Part shown: positions 33,101 to 45,100 of the stretch, piece after piece
Layout of the letters: each line of letters starts with the position of its first letter
How positions within the stretch are numbered: position 1 is the stretch's first letter
NCBI GenBank assembly: GCA_963971305.1
Contig: OZ020306.1
Location: forward strand, 38,275,512-38,339,511
Length of the DNA stretch: 64,000 nt
From: Arcuatula senhousia
Lineage: Eukaryota; Mollusca; Bivalvia; Mytilida; Mytilidae
Reading direction: 5' to 3'
Position numbers and translations under genes: made by a program
Notes under the pieces: model-generated
Databases searched by the model: none
Told to the model about the DNA's origin: nothing
Seen by the model: only the letters and a program-made list of their open reading frames with translations

Positions 33101-36100
33101 AACTATATAATTTTGCTGTTAACTAACTGAATAAATAACCTAAATAAACTGTAGTCCCTTTTAACAGACTGAAATATTTTTTTGAACATAACATATCTTT
33201 TATTTCTAATGTAACAAGTTTCATTTTCAAAGATAAATCTTCATAAGTGGAAGAATAAACAAAATTGCTGTTTTTTCATTTTTGTTTTTGTGTTTGGTTA
33301 TGTTTTTTTTCCCATTATGATATACCTATTGGAGTTTTTGAGTGTAGGGGATGTGCAATCTAAAAATCTGTCCCCACAAACAAAAAGCATTGCTACACAA
33401 AACTTACTTTTTGATGATAAAGGGAGGTAATTTCTTCAGAATATCTTCATCATATGCCCAGGATGATGAGAAGAACACTCTGATTAGTTTACAGACAGAC
33501 AGACCCTCCATCTTCTCCTTCACAGGCTGTAGCCTCCAGATGTCAATGTAACAAGGACTCTTGGATTCTTCAGCACCCCAGGAAACTCGATCAACATAAC
33601 CATCATAATCTTTATCAATGTAGATGGCACCATCTGATGGCAATGGGAACTGTGTGACAGGACGTCCCGTTAGAAGACTCAACACTTCAAGGCCATTGTG
33701 ATTATGGATGATGACAACATTAGGGTTTTCTAAGTGTTCGTCATCTGTATGAGGGCGCTGTCCACCATAGGCATAACCCACAATATGTTCTGGTCTGAGG
33801 GCTGATCTTGGCTCTGGTTGAATATCTGCTAAGGCCTCATCTTGTTTGCTAAATCTTCCAAGCTTGATTTGGGTGTCCTCTAATGTATTCCATCTGTGAG
33901 GCTACAGAAAAAGTGTTCAGTATACATGTATTATCATATTCTCTATTTATCAAACCCTAACAGGAAGCAAAAACCTTCAACTTCTTAGTGGACATATTGA
34001 TTAAAACGCCAACTTGTTCAGATACTTATAAAGAAGCTTCTTCTAATTTGACTAAAATATGAAAATTACAGGCTAATTTCTTGAGTGAATCTGACAAAAG
34101 AATTCTCAAATATGTCAAAACTGAAATATGTTAGCTTGAAATTGCTTTACTTACTAAATGTTTAAATACATCCTGTTTATAGAGGTTCCATGGACTTTCA
34201 CCTACATGAAGTCTGTGTCTCTTCAAAGCCAATTTCCAGTGGTGATCACCATGTATGTCCTGGAATAAAATGTATGTAACATAAAAGAAAGAAAGTAGGA
34301 AAAACTGATTTATCGACAACTACCCACTCTTTTCCACTACAGATTTTAAAACAAGGAACATCATCAGCAAGCTCACAAAAAATATCCCCCACTTAACATT
34401 GGTCTCTATTGTAAGCAACACAACTGGTACTTGAATCAGTGGCAATTTAAAAATCTACATTGAAAACAGTCAGCAGCCTCCAATGTGACGAGTGGACACT
34501 TCAACTTCTTTAAACTTTAAAAATAACAACTCTGGACATAATGTTAGGTAATTTCAGTTTCTCTATTGCAAATGGTAAGTAATTTAAATCGCTATTGTCT
34601 TATGAATGTCATTTACACTTTGTCCACATTTTCTCTAGCTTAGTCATGTTAGTTTATTTGAATATTAAATGCAAATACCTTCACGGATGTATCAACTTCA
34701 CCAAAATCCCCTGGCAAGTGGTGCCACCTAGTTGTCCCATCTTTAGCACTTATTGCAAATGAGGAAAAATGTGTTAATGAGTTGTCTTCTCTTGTCACAT
34801 TCTCAGATGATTGGCTGAAAAAAATTATAAAATTTTACTCAAATATTGTAAATATTTATAGATTCAAAACCTGAAGAAGTTCTTTTTTTAATTTTCTACT
34901 AGCACAATTCATGTTGTACATGTAGGTGCATTACCGTAATTTTTTTTTTACATGGAATGTGATTTTTACTATATTTGCCTTCTTTTAAAGTTACGTGTGT
35001 ATTGCAAATGAGGAGAAATGTGTTAATGAGTTGTCTTCTCTTGTCACATTCTAAGATTTTGGCTGAAAAAAATTTATAAAATTTTAATGAAGTATTGTCA
35101 ATTTTAATCGATTCAAAAGCTGAAGAAGTTCTTTTTTGTTCATTTTCTATTAGCGCAATTCATATTGTACATGTAGGTGCATTACCGTTTTTTTTTTTTT
35201 CATGGATTGTGTTTTTTATTATTTTTTGCCTACTTTTAATTGGCTTATGCAAGTTGATTTATAAGAACTGTGGATTCATTTATTTTGGTGGGTACCAATT
35301 TTGAAGGTTTGATGAAAATTGATAATTGTTTGTGGATTCTTAAATTCGTGGTTCTGAAGTCTGCAGCATAAATATCAATGTGATATTTCCTTGTTGTGGG
35401 TATCAAATTTCTTGGATCAAGGTCAGCCAGGATAACCACGAAAAATTGATGCCCCACAAAAAATAATGAAACCACGGTATTATCAAAAAATCTAAAATGG
35501 GTTGGGATCAACACAGATGTCCCCGAAAGTCTAGGTGAGAAAATGGCTTAGAACATACAGTATGTCATCCCAAACCAAATGTAAAACTTTAAATTATTGC
35601 ACCCTGACAAGTACTGGTGGTCACCAGATCATAAAAACCTAGACCTGTATATATGTTTCATGCAAGTAGCATGTGACTCGTGCATCTAGTCCCAAATCTG
35701 GCTGCAAATCTCTTTGATTTCTGATTTTTTTATTTGATTTTTCAATTTTTGGCAAATCTCACATGAATGTCTCATCAAAACTTTACAACCCTGAAAGCAG
35801 ATACTTTTAAACCAAAATAAAAGTGAAAACAAGAAATTTGGTATTGGTATGCCAAATTAAAAGGTAAAACACAAATCAAATCATAAAAAAATACATTAAG
35901 TAAAATTGAAATTTAGCCACTTTTAAACCATTTCTCACTTTTTACTGACAGTGCTGTTTACATCATGAACAACATGTGAAAAACTTCCTCCAATAATGAC
36001 CAGCCCCTCATCATCTTTCCGTACATTATGTGATGTTATGATTACATCCATTGCTTTGATCTTGTAAGTAGATCTCACATGTGCAATACTCATTAGTCTT

Positions 36101-37145
36101 TGTCTCCATAGCAATTGGAAGTCATGTGAGTAACAAAACACCTGCCAATCATCAGTTACTATGACAATAATCTGAAAATATAAATATCATTTTTAAATAT
36201 TTCAAAATTGAAATTAACTCCGGCCATCTTATTCATTTTAATAATAATACATTTTTTTTAAAGAATGTAAAATTTGAATGTAACCACATTTCTGTAGATT
36301 CATTTATTTTCCTGGGTACCAATTTTCATGGTCTGAAGAAAAAGATCAGTCTGTATACATGTATTTTGTGTGTCAAGGCCATCTACAAAAACCACATTAA
36401 ACAACACAAAAATTTATAACCCACTAATTATAATGAAACAACAGTATCCTAATATCTTCAGACAATGAAGTTGTTTTACATCGCAAAAGATGAAAAACAA
36501 TAGGTTTACATATTTTTTATTTCATTAGTTCATCATAACAAGCAACTGTGTAAACATGAGACACACTCAGTGCCCCACTTTTTAAATCAAAGTAAACTTA
36601 TTTGGGACAAATGGATCAAAGATCAAACTAGAGCATTGTCTCTACTTTTATTAGTGTGAATGTATTCATACTTTCAAGGTCATTTTAGTGAATTTTACCT
36701 GTTTCCTCATTTGCATCATTGACCTGTAAGGTACTGTGAACCCAGTTGCCATGACAACAGGCTTGCTAGTGCCACCATTTTCTCTTGTTTCTATTGGCAA
36801 CTGAACTTTATTTTTAACAATAACATGAGGCAATGTCCTATCTTCTTCATCTTTGTTCTTTTCAGGCAATGCCAGTGATGTCAGTCTATAATCATTGGAA
36901 ACCAATATAATCTCATTTACCCCATCCCCTTCCAAATCAGTAATTATAGGAGAGGGGAGTCTGTCTTCATATGTTGGGAATTCTTTATTTGCATAAAAAT
37001 GTGGTTCCACACGCTTCCTCCAGACTGGTTTTAAAGTATAGGAGTCACTTGCTCTGAAGACATACGCAATTATAGCACATATGATAATGAATATGACATA
37101 GTTTGCATTGAACTTTTGTAGCTTTAGATACTGTAATATCTCCAT
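30150..37145 (-). CDS. FG-GAP repeat membrane protein, NERD1-like, 9 exons, complete
   Basis: Exons in transcript order: 37145-36699, 36171-35939, 34814-34679, 34259-34155, 33901-33408, 33045-32907, 31892-31752, 31015-30852, 30345-30150. All joins are GT-AG and in frame, giving 684 residues. A hydrophobic segment at about residues 16-30 looks like a signal anchor and a second at about 633-652 like a C-terminal membrane span, followed by a short Asp/Glu-rich tail. FG-GAP-type calcium-loop motifs are seen at residues 70-78 (DLEGDGVNE), 403-411 (DKDYDGYVD) and 603-612 (GDFDNDGMND). Length, two-ended membrane layout and motif spacing fit the plant NERD1 (FG-GAP, Golgi) family; I know no characterised animal member. 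Most of the protein is expected in the lumen or outside the cell. Exon 2 could also end seven bases earlier, but only the GTGAGA donor used here keeps exon 3 open. Confidence 0.85.
31370..31530 (+). repeat. CAGGGCTGTCAAG-type repeat, intron 7
   Basis: CAGGGCTGTCAAGTTTTGAT, GAGATTTGCCAAAAAATGA, GACTAGATGGGTGA. Its inverted counterpart is at 35640-35795 in intron 2. Confidence 0.6.
32239..32310 (-). pseudogene. Degenerate copy A of exon 6 of the FG-GAP gene
   Basis: The minus strand encodes ...YGIITMGSYDRVSPYD, against YDIITMGSYGRVSSYD in the real exon, then loses frame by two bases. It still ends CTGGCAG followed by GTGC at the donor position. Confidence 0.75.
32378..32440 (-). pseudogene. 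Degenerate copy B of exon 6 of the FG-GAP gene
   Basis: The minus strand encodes PYEIITRGSYG...KENVNWQ with a 15-base in-frame deletion, ending AACTGGCAG before GTAC. Confidence 0.75.
32502..32580 (-). pseudogene. Degenerate copy C of exon 6 of the FG-GAP gene
   Basis: The minus strand encodes PYDI, a TGA stop, then GSYCRVYAYDREGTVNRQ, ending ACAGACAG before GTAC. Confidence 0.75.
32626..32870 (+). mobile_element. Hairpin-headed element fragment (ATTATACCCC family)
   Basis: ATTATACCCCACACAATAAA, GTTGCAAAGGGTACAAT and GTCCGTCCG, then CAGCAACTATTAATCATAGG and TTTGATATTTGGTATGTAGC as in the 28-kb element (reverse). It separates copy C from the true exon 6. Confidence 0.65.
34985..35185 (-). 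pseudogene. Partial tandem duplicate of exon 3 and its acceptor (FG-GAP gene)
   Basis: Duplicates 34745-34940, including the first half of exon 3 and the upstream intron (GTACATGTAGGTGCATTACC). A one-base loss near 35053-35062 shifts the frame. There is no donor, so it is a dead copy in intron 2. Confidence 0.8.
35267..35482 (+). repeat. CTGTGGATTCATT-type MITE in intron 2
   Basis: Begins CTGTGGATTCATTTATTTTG and ends AATAATGAAACCACGGTA, near-complementary ends. The middle has GTGGGTACCAATTTT and AACCACGAAAAATTGATGCC. Confidence 0.6.
35640..35795 (-). repeat. CAGGGCTGTCAAG-type repeat, intron 2, inverted copy
   Basis: The complement ends in CAGGGTTGTAAAGTTTTGAT and contains GAGATTTGCCAAAAATTGA and GACTAGATGCACGAG. 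Confidence 0.6.
36292..36448 (+). repeat. CTGTGGATTCATT-type MITE, diverged, in intron 1
   Basis: CTGTAGATTCATTTATTTTC and GGGTACCAATTTTCATGG at the start and AATGAAACAACAGTA at the end. Confidence 0.55.
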
Positions 37146-39139
37146 ACCATAACAACCTAAAAGAAGAATAAGAAATGATAATGATAATGCATGACAAAAT
37201 TCAATATTATTATTTTACCAACGTTAGCAAAAGAGTAGGGAATCTGCTTTTCTGTACGAAGGTATCTATGATGTTAATGTCCAGAATAATTTCTGTAACC
37301 ACTTAGGTAGAAAGATGAATTTTTCAGTCATTAATTGCATAAAATGTGGGTGGGGCTGTGCAAAAGGTTATTTTTTATAATGCCTCTAGGGGCTGGGTAC
37401 ACAGGTAGCCTAAGGGTTCATTATACTCCCTTTGTTAAACAACTCTTCTTTGGTTATTTGTAATAAGCCTAATAATGCTAAAGGAACAGAAATTTTGCTC
37501 AGTGAATGCTCTCTCAATATAGAATGAAACAAAAGTGTTTTAAAGAACTAAACAATACTTGTGAGTGGTATTTGTCCAAAAATACTACTTGAGAGGCTGG
37601 AGCCGTATGGCGAGTGAAATTACCAGCCTCGAAAGTTCAATCATGTTCATGCAGGGGTGGCAACTTTTTATAACATCCATGTTTTTTTATACTTATTTCT
37701 GTTATGTTTCATGTTATATTCATTTATAAAATAAAGACCTGAAAATCAGGAAAACCTTTGCAAATCTGGAATGTCGCCTGCTCTGTTCAGGAAATGAATT
37801 ATAAATAAAATGCATGGATATAAAACTGAAATTACCAACGCTCAAATAGTGACACCTACATGGTGACATGAAACATAAAAACTAACATTAGGAATCTATG
37901 ACAACACACTTCCACACCAATAGTACTGTCAATTCACCAACCCTACAATTGTTTGAAAATCAACTAGATAAATATTGGAACAACCTACAGATGAAATACA
38001 ACTATACAACCAGAACAGCTAGATTGAAGTCATTAACAAGAATTGAATGATCTGAATACATTAATTGGCCTAGGCACGCGATCAGAAGAAGACCTGTGAG
38101 TATGAGATGAATAACTTGATAAGCGATGATCAAATTAAAGTAGATGAGGTAGTGAAAGTATTTCCTTGCACCAAACTGACTTTTTACATGTACATGTATA
38201 TTACCAAACTCCTCACTGGTTTATCCATTTGGATCGTTCCTCGCGGGATAAGACAAACGTCGCGTGGCAGTCTTACGGTGTAGTCTTTTAAATAGCTGCT
38301 GAGTTTAGGAGCTTGGTATACATGGTATAATAAATAATAAATCATGATCAACTCATTTCACAGGGGCTTGTGTTCAGTAAAAAAATAAAAATCCCCCTAG
38401 GGTATATACATGTAGGGGATTTTTATTTTTTTACTGTACACAAGCCCATGTGGTCATTTTATAGATGTGCAATTTCTTATTTGATTTATAATAATTATCA
38501 AATATTATGGAATTTGTCCATTTTAGAATATTAGAGTACTTCTTTATAATCTCCTTACAAATGAACTTATACTTTTTCCTGTGAGTCAACTTTTCAACAC
38601 AAGCACCTGTCAAAATTTTGTGGAAAAATGAATAGAAAATACAAAGTTAATGAGCAATCCCAGTCACATAAATATTAAACTTTCCATTAATATTAACTTG
38701 TTAGGGATTTTCTGTGTATGTTATATAATGTTTGTGCATATTTTATTATTATTCATTTTTACAAATTCATTACAATCTAGTTTGTTGATTTGATTTATTA
38801 ATTGTTGTGTTCTTATTTTCTTTCTTGGTTTTAGCTTTTCCTCAACTTTTTGAGAAATTGTAAAGTGATCATTTTGTTTATTGGTTTTTATAAAATATTT
38901 TACCAAGTTATTAAAAATAGAGTATGTTTTCATAACATTTAAGAAAACAAATCATTTTTTGTATGAACAATTGTAAATCTAGTCATTTTTAAATTAATAT
39001 AGAAAAGTTAGGTTTGTAATTTAAAATTAGATAAATGAACACTATACCTTGCCTTGAGGAATTTTTTTTCTTAAATTCAATTTTGTTTCAGCTGACTCTC
39101 GTATATTAAATTCACCTTATATTATCTTACATCTAAAGA
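37146..39139. other. Shared upstream region of two divergent genes
   Basis: About 2 kb separates the ATG codons of the FG-GAP gene (minus) and NELFCD (plus). It contains no convincing ORF, no clear TATA box and no CpG island. A long hairpin sits at 38364-38447. Untranslated first exons could lie here and cannot be placed by eye. Confidence 0.6.
38364..38447. repeat. Long near-perfect hairpin between the divergent genes
   Basis: The left arm (38364-38399) starts GGGCTTGTGTTCAGTAAAA and the right arm (38412-38447) ends TTTTACTGTACACAAGCCC. The arms are complementary over about 36 bases around a spacer of about 12. It looks like a very short foldback or MITE remnant. Confidence 0.75.
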
Positions 39140-42100
39140 ATGGCAGACATAGATGAAGAAGATATGGTTTGGGATGGCGGAGAACCAGGCGGTTATGTAA
39201 GTAATACATAAACATAGATTTCAGGTTTCCCACATACTAAAATTTGTATAATTTTTGTGATCCCATGATCCAACCTTCCCCATATATTTTAGACAGAATT
39301 ATCAGTCGTTTAAAGCTAATTCTTTCTTTTAATAATATTAGTAAGATTGCAACCTCTGAACAATTCAGCTCGCTGCTGAAGACAATGTATGGCGCTTCAA
39401 AGGATTAGAGAAAAATAGGTGAGGAGCATCATGACGTCATAAAAACAATAACATGTTTGATGTTATAGTTAATTTTTATAATATGAATTAGGTTGCTACC
39501 TATGATTTTAGGTGCAACCTAAAATGGGACGGAGTTTTGGAAAATAATTGTCAAAATACCATGGACATGATGGATCAATAACAAAATCCCAGACAAATGA
39601 TAAAATATATAATTATTTGTGCAAATCATAAATATTTGTAACATTCTGAAAAAGGGTCAAAATATTTTGGGGCAACGTTTGATGGGGATGAAATTACATA
39701 TTCTGGCTTAACGTAATCTTTGACGTAATTTCCCAATTTGCGCTTTAGCAGACAGTCACCAAACAAAAGTGACCAACTTTTTTCTGTCAGATTTTGGAAG
39801 ATTTTCTGTATAGCAATATATCTATTTCCAAGTATTGGCTGGAGAAGATTAATATAAAACCTGACAGAAAATGACAACTTGTTTCAATGCAGGACACATC
39901 CACAGGATTAATTATCTCCATGGTCAGCTCAGGTAAGACCATCTTTTTACTATTCAATCTTGTAAAGATTAATGTTTTATTGTTAATGTCTTAAACATCA
40001 TAAATTGGTTGAATTAGTTAGTAAACAATATCTGAGCATGATGGTTCACAGTGCACCTGTTTACAATGACCATTCTTGCGAGAACTTGGCGAAATCATTT
40101 CATCTCTTTGACAACAAGAGTTTCCTTTGGAGAGTTTAGTTTTGACTTTCCATCCGTATACTCCTGTATATTTAAAAAAGAAAGTTTACTGTGATAATTA
40201 AATCTGTTAATTTTAAAATTTATTCCCCAAAAAGCATCAAATTTCTGGCTCCATAGAAGTTTGTGCCAAGTGCGCTTGCACGCACGCGGCACATTCGGTT
40301 GGAAAAAACAAACCATTAACTTTTGGAAGTTTCTACTTATGTGGGACTGCGTCCAATATGAAAGTCAATGGTGCCTCTATAAATATTGGAGATACATGTA
40401 GATAAGAGGTGTCATGAGCCAATAGCCACTGTTTTCACTATAATGCAGCAACAAGGAGAGAATTTTGTTTACAAATGAGAATGAATGTTGTGTTTTAAAC
40501 TGTTTCAAATTTTTGGCTTTTTTGGCACTGAATTTGGTCAGCCTGATGATGAAATTCACTTGACATGTTTATTAGACAAACAAATTTTGCCAAATGTACA
40601 CTTTTCATTTATGAGTCCATGCCTCATTTTGGATATATTTTTATTATTCAAACACACACTAAGTTTAAAAGTTTAATTCTTTATTCAATGTTCTGTGTTA
40701 GTTGAATATCCAGAGGCGGATCCAGGATTTTAGATTAGGAGGGCGTGCATTATTTTCCAACCGAGCGGAGCGAGGCGTGAACATTTTTTAATGTTTTTTT
40801 TCGTGGATTTTATGCATAACATAATAATTTTTGCCACTTTTAGGAGGGGCGCACGCCCCCCCTCTGTATCCGCGCCAGATATCTATGTTTGTTATTGTTT
40901 TATATGCTTTATGACACATGTACATATATATGATTGGCCCTATGATAATCAGATTGGAAAAGAATTGAATTATTCTTTTTAGATGTTTGACCATGAACAT
41001 GAAGAGCCAGATGCTGATGATGAAGAAGAAAATCAAGCCATTCAAGAAGGGTGTCTGGAGATATTTTCCTCAAATGACTTTATAATGGAACCTGGGGTAT
41101 TTAACATGCTTAAAACGTAAGTTTACATGTGTTTTAGCTATTAAATAAATTAGATAATAAAGGGACATGACATTGTAAAATGAGCACATGTACATGATGT
41201 ACTTGTAGTGATTTTAGCTGATACAATATAATTCAATTGTAAAATACCTGAACATTTTTAACAACATTGTTTATGGTGTTTATCATGCTCATTAATTGAA
41301 GAACTTTTTTTAGGGTATATTCAAGCAGTTTAAAAAGCAGTTGGAAAAGACAATAGTAGCCTTGAACATTAACAAACAGCCTCTTATTTGCTTTTAAATT
41401 TCAATAAAATATATAATATCTGCGTAGAGCTGAAATATTATTTATTAGACATGTAAGTCATTCAAAACTTAAGTCATGAAACTGAAAGTGTTTGAATTGT
41501 GGTTGAATTCAATTTACATGTACATAACTCATTGTAACTTATGAAAATTTCTAGGCAAAAGCATTTTACAAAAATACCATGTCTTTTATTTGTTATTTCA
41601 GATTTCTTCAAGCTGGTGGTTCTCCAGAAAAAGTTGTAGAATTGCTGTCAGAAAATTACAAAGCCATTGCACAAACTGTTAATTGTTTAGCTGAATGGAT
41701 GATTCAAGCAGGTGAGTATTTAATCAACATTACAATGAGAAACATTAGGGGTGTAACGATTCACCGGTGCACCGGTGCATCACGATATTCTATCCCACGA
41801 TCCGGAAATCGATACCGTGTTTGACTTCGCGATTCCGATCCGATCCAAAAAATGTCGTATCCATCTTTGGTAGGAAGATAAAAAAGCATGCTTCCGGTGT
41901 CAACAATGGCACAAAATATTGTCTGTCGGACTGAAATAAAATCCTTTGCTTGAAAAGACTTCGGTTTACAGTCTATTTAACACATGAAAATTATACTTTT
42001 TAAAATTACCATCGATTTACAATGATATGACAAGCAGGTCTTTTGTAAGTTATGAAAGTAAAAGGTATCGTGATATGGATCGGATCGTGAGCCAGGTATC

Positions 42101-45100
42101 GTGATCTGTATCGGATCGTGGGGAAGTGGTATCGTTACACCCCTAAGAAACATCTGCATTTACGTACCTGTATATGTTACAGGGCAAATTGGAATCCAGG
42201 GCAGACCGGAATCCTCCTAGGGCAAATTGGAATTCTGATTTCTCCTAGGACAAATTGGAATTCTGATTTGCCCTAGGAGGATTCCGGATCCCACCGAAAT
42301 CCTAGTAGGATCTGGAATCACACTGGTAATTTAAGTCAGGGCGATTCTGGATAATACTGGAATGTTTAATATATAAATAAATGCAAATTAAATAACTTAT
42401 ACAATGTAATAGATGTGCAAAAGTACTGAAATATGTCAAAATGCAAAAACATGTTTCTATGAGCAAACTGATAAGAGGATAGCGTATCCCGGCATAACTT
42501 GTTTTCACTTCATGCCAAGTTTTATCACGACCAGAATGTTCAGTACGAATGTGACATTTCTGAATGACACTGAATACTTCATCTCTAGTAACAACAGGAT
42601 AGTCTGTTTTCAGACAAATTAATATATCCTTCTCACCTACATGTATGGTTGATTTTTTAAAGTTACTTATCGCCCAGTGTTTAAAATTTTGCTCCTTCAT
42701 CTGATTTAAATCTTTTTTCAGCATCAATACACTTTAATGTAGAATTATACTTAGATCCAGATAAGACAATTTTTTCTTTATCATATTTTTGTGGCCAATT
42801 GCTTTCATATTCTGATAATTTCATATAGAATAAATCTGTGTGTTCTTCCATTTTAAATTCTTGAAGTAATGAAAATAGTGAACACAACTTTTGAACTATA
42901 TTCAGGGATTATGCCTCTAGGTTAAAAAGTGAAAATGTTCTCTCAAAAGATTAAAGATCAATAAATAGTATCCTTTACATTTTCTTCATTTGGGGGGGGT
43001 ATAACTTAATGAAGATTTTTTTCTTTGTTTTATGACAATTAAGCCTTAGATTGATTCATTCATAAGATATAATTTTTGGTTTTGAATTTAAGACAATGTA
43101 ATTTCAAAAATTCAGTCAATTTTATTTATTGTAATATATAACTTTTCAATGTTCAGTCAGGGGGCTCCGGAATCCTATTAGGGCAAATCTGGATATCTCA
43201 GTTTGTCTTAGGAGAAATTGGAATTCAAATTTGCCCTGTTACATATACATAATGCGAAACAAATTTTTTTGTCAAAGCAAGAAAAAGCTATTTGACAAAT
43301 TTTGAAAAAATGGTGGAAAAGAACTTGAAATATAAAATGTATATTACATCTATATTTAAGAAAAAAGAATAAAATTCAAAAGAGGTTTTTGTGAATTTTT
43401 ATTCTTTCATAAGAAACCAAGAGTTACCAATGGGCCATTCGAATGTCAAAAGTATGAAAGGGCAAAGACAAAACTAGCAAACCTGAACAAGAGAAGCACA
43501 AAGAAACACAAAAACAACTGAATAGCAATCAACAACCTCTTAACCAGAGTGATTTCAGGTGCTCAAGAAGAGTAAGTAGTTCCTGCTTGGTATAGCACAC
43601 TTGTCATGCTTCCAATGATCAATTCAGTGTCAAATCCAATATACATGATATAGAATATGTAGGAAGACTAAACAAAACCCTATGACAATCCAACATCTGC
43701 ACTCATCTGAGAGATAGAAATCTTTTATTTGTCGATGAGCACATACATGTATACCCGTAGTGTGTTCCATAGAATTTCTTGAGTGAAGACAACATAACCA
43801 TGTGTTAGCAATTTTTGTGTCAGGCATGACCCTCTGCCAAAGAAATCAGTGTTAGTCCTGTAAGCTCTGGAATAACCAATCAATTGTGATACGTTTACTC
43901 CATAAGCTAAAATTCCATTTTAGGTGTGGACATCAAAACAGTTCAAGAGTTGGTAGAAACACATCTGAAATCTATGATTATGAAACATTTTGATCCTAAG
44001 AAGGCAGATTCTATATTTACTGATGAAGGAGAGGTAAGTTAAAAACATCAATATTGTACTATTCAGACTGTGCTTGATGATACCCTTATACATTTGTATA
44101 TTCAGACTTGATAATATTTGCACTTGATATTAAGGATGTTTGAGGGTGACCTAAGGTTAAACTCCAGCCATCATAGTTTTGCCCTTAGCTATATATATTT
44201 GGATTTTGTTTCATGGCTTATTGCATTTTCAACATCTTTTGAATTGGGGATTTCCTTTGTTTGGGTTCCAGTGCTGCTGATGAGGAATAATTTTCCGAAA
44301 TGGCCATACAGCTCATAAAAAGTAATTGCAGTTGGAGTTAACATATGTGTTGTGGTCTCATGTTCATTTACTCCATATCCTTTCTTAAATTATTTGAAAG
44401 TGATGATGTTTCGAAATTAATGCCTTTAATCATAAGGGAATAATTAAAAGTACAAAATAAGCTAATAATTTTGATAGGTTACCATACTCCTTTTAAAGAT
44501 AATAAGAGCAGGGTTCCCACGCCATCCTTGAATTCAAGGAAACCTGGAAAAGTCCTTGAATCTCATTTCAATGCTCAAAAAGCTGGAAAAATCCTTGAAT
44601 TTTATCAAATATCCTTGAAAACCCCTGTAAATTTGTAATATGCAGATTTGTTGACTGTTCGATAAAAAAAGGCCGAAAAATATGGATTTTTAAAATTTTT
44701 GTGGACTATTTTAAACCTTGAAAATGACCTCAATACCCTTGAAAAGACCTGGAATAACCCTTGAATTTTGTGTCAAAAAAATAATGGGAACCCTGTACAT
44801 GCTGTAAGAGTTCAAAATTCGACTGGAAAAATGTTTCCCTTGTTTTTTCATAGCCTAAACATAAGCATAGTTTAGATCTATAAAAAAGTGATTAGAATTT
44901 GAAAAAAAAAATTGTCAAACAGAGATTTGTGATGAAATGAAGAGCTTAAACAAAAGAAAAATTGGGTTATTATACAATAATTTTGCCTTATGTTGATGGA
45001 AAAACATGCGGATTCTGAAAAATGTCAAAAATCTCAAAAGCTGACCCATCAAAATTCCTTTAGTTGTATTGTCGTACAGTCATTTCAGACATGGCTTTAA

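Noticed and set aside
39626..39877. 83-codon minus ORF in NELFCD intron 1
   Set aside because: No recognisable domain and no second exon; probably chance.
40540..40575. Another hammerhead (CTGATGATGAAATTC)
   Set aside because: No room for stem II between CTGATGA and GAAA, and no pairing stem I.
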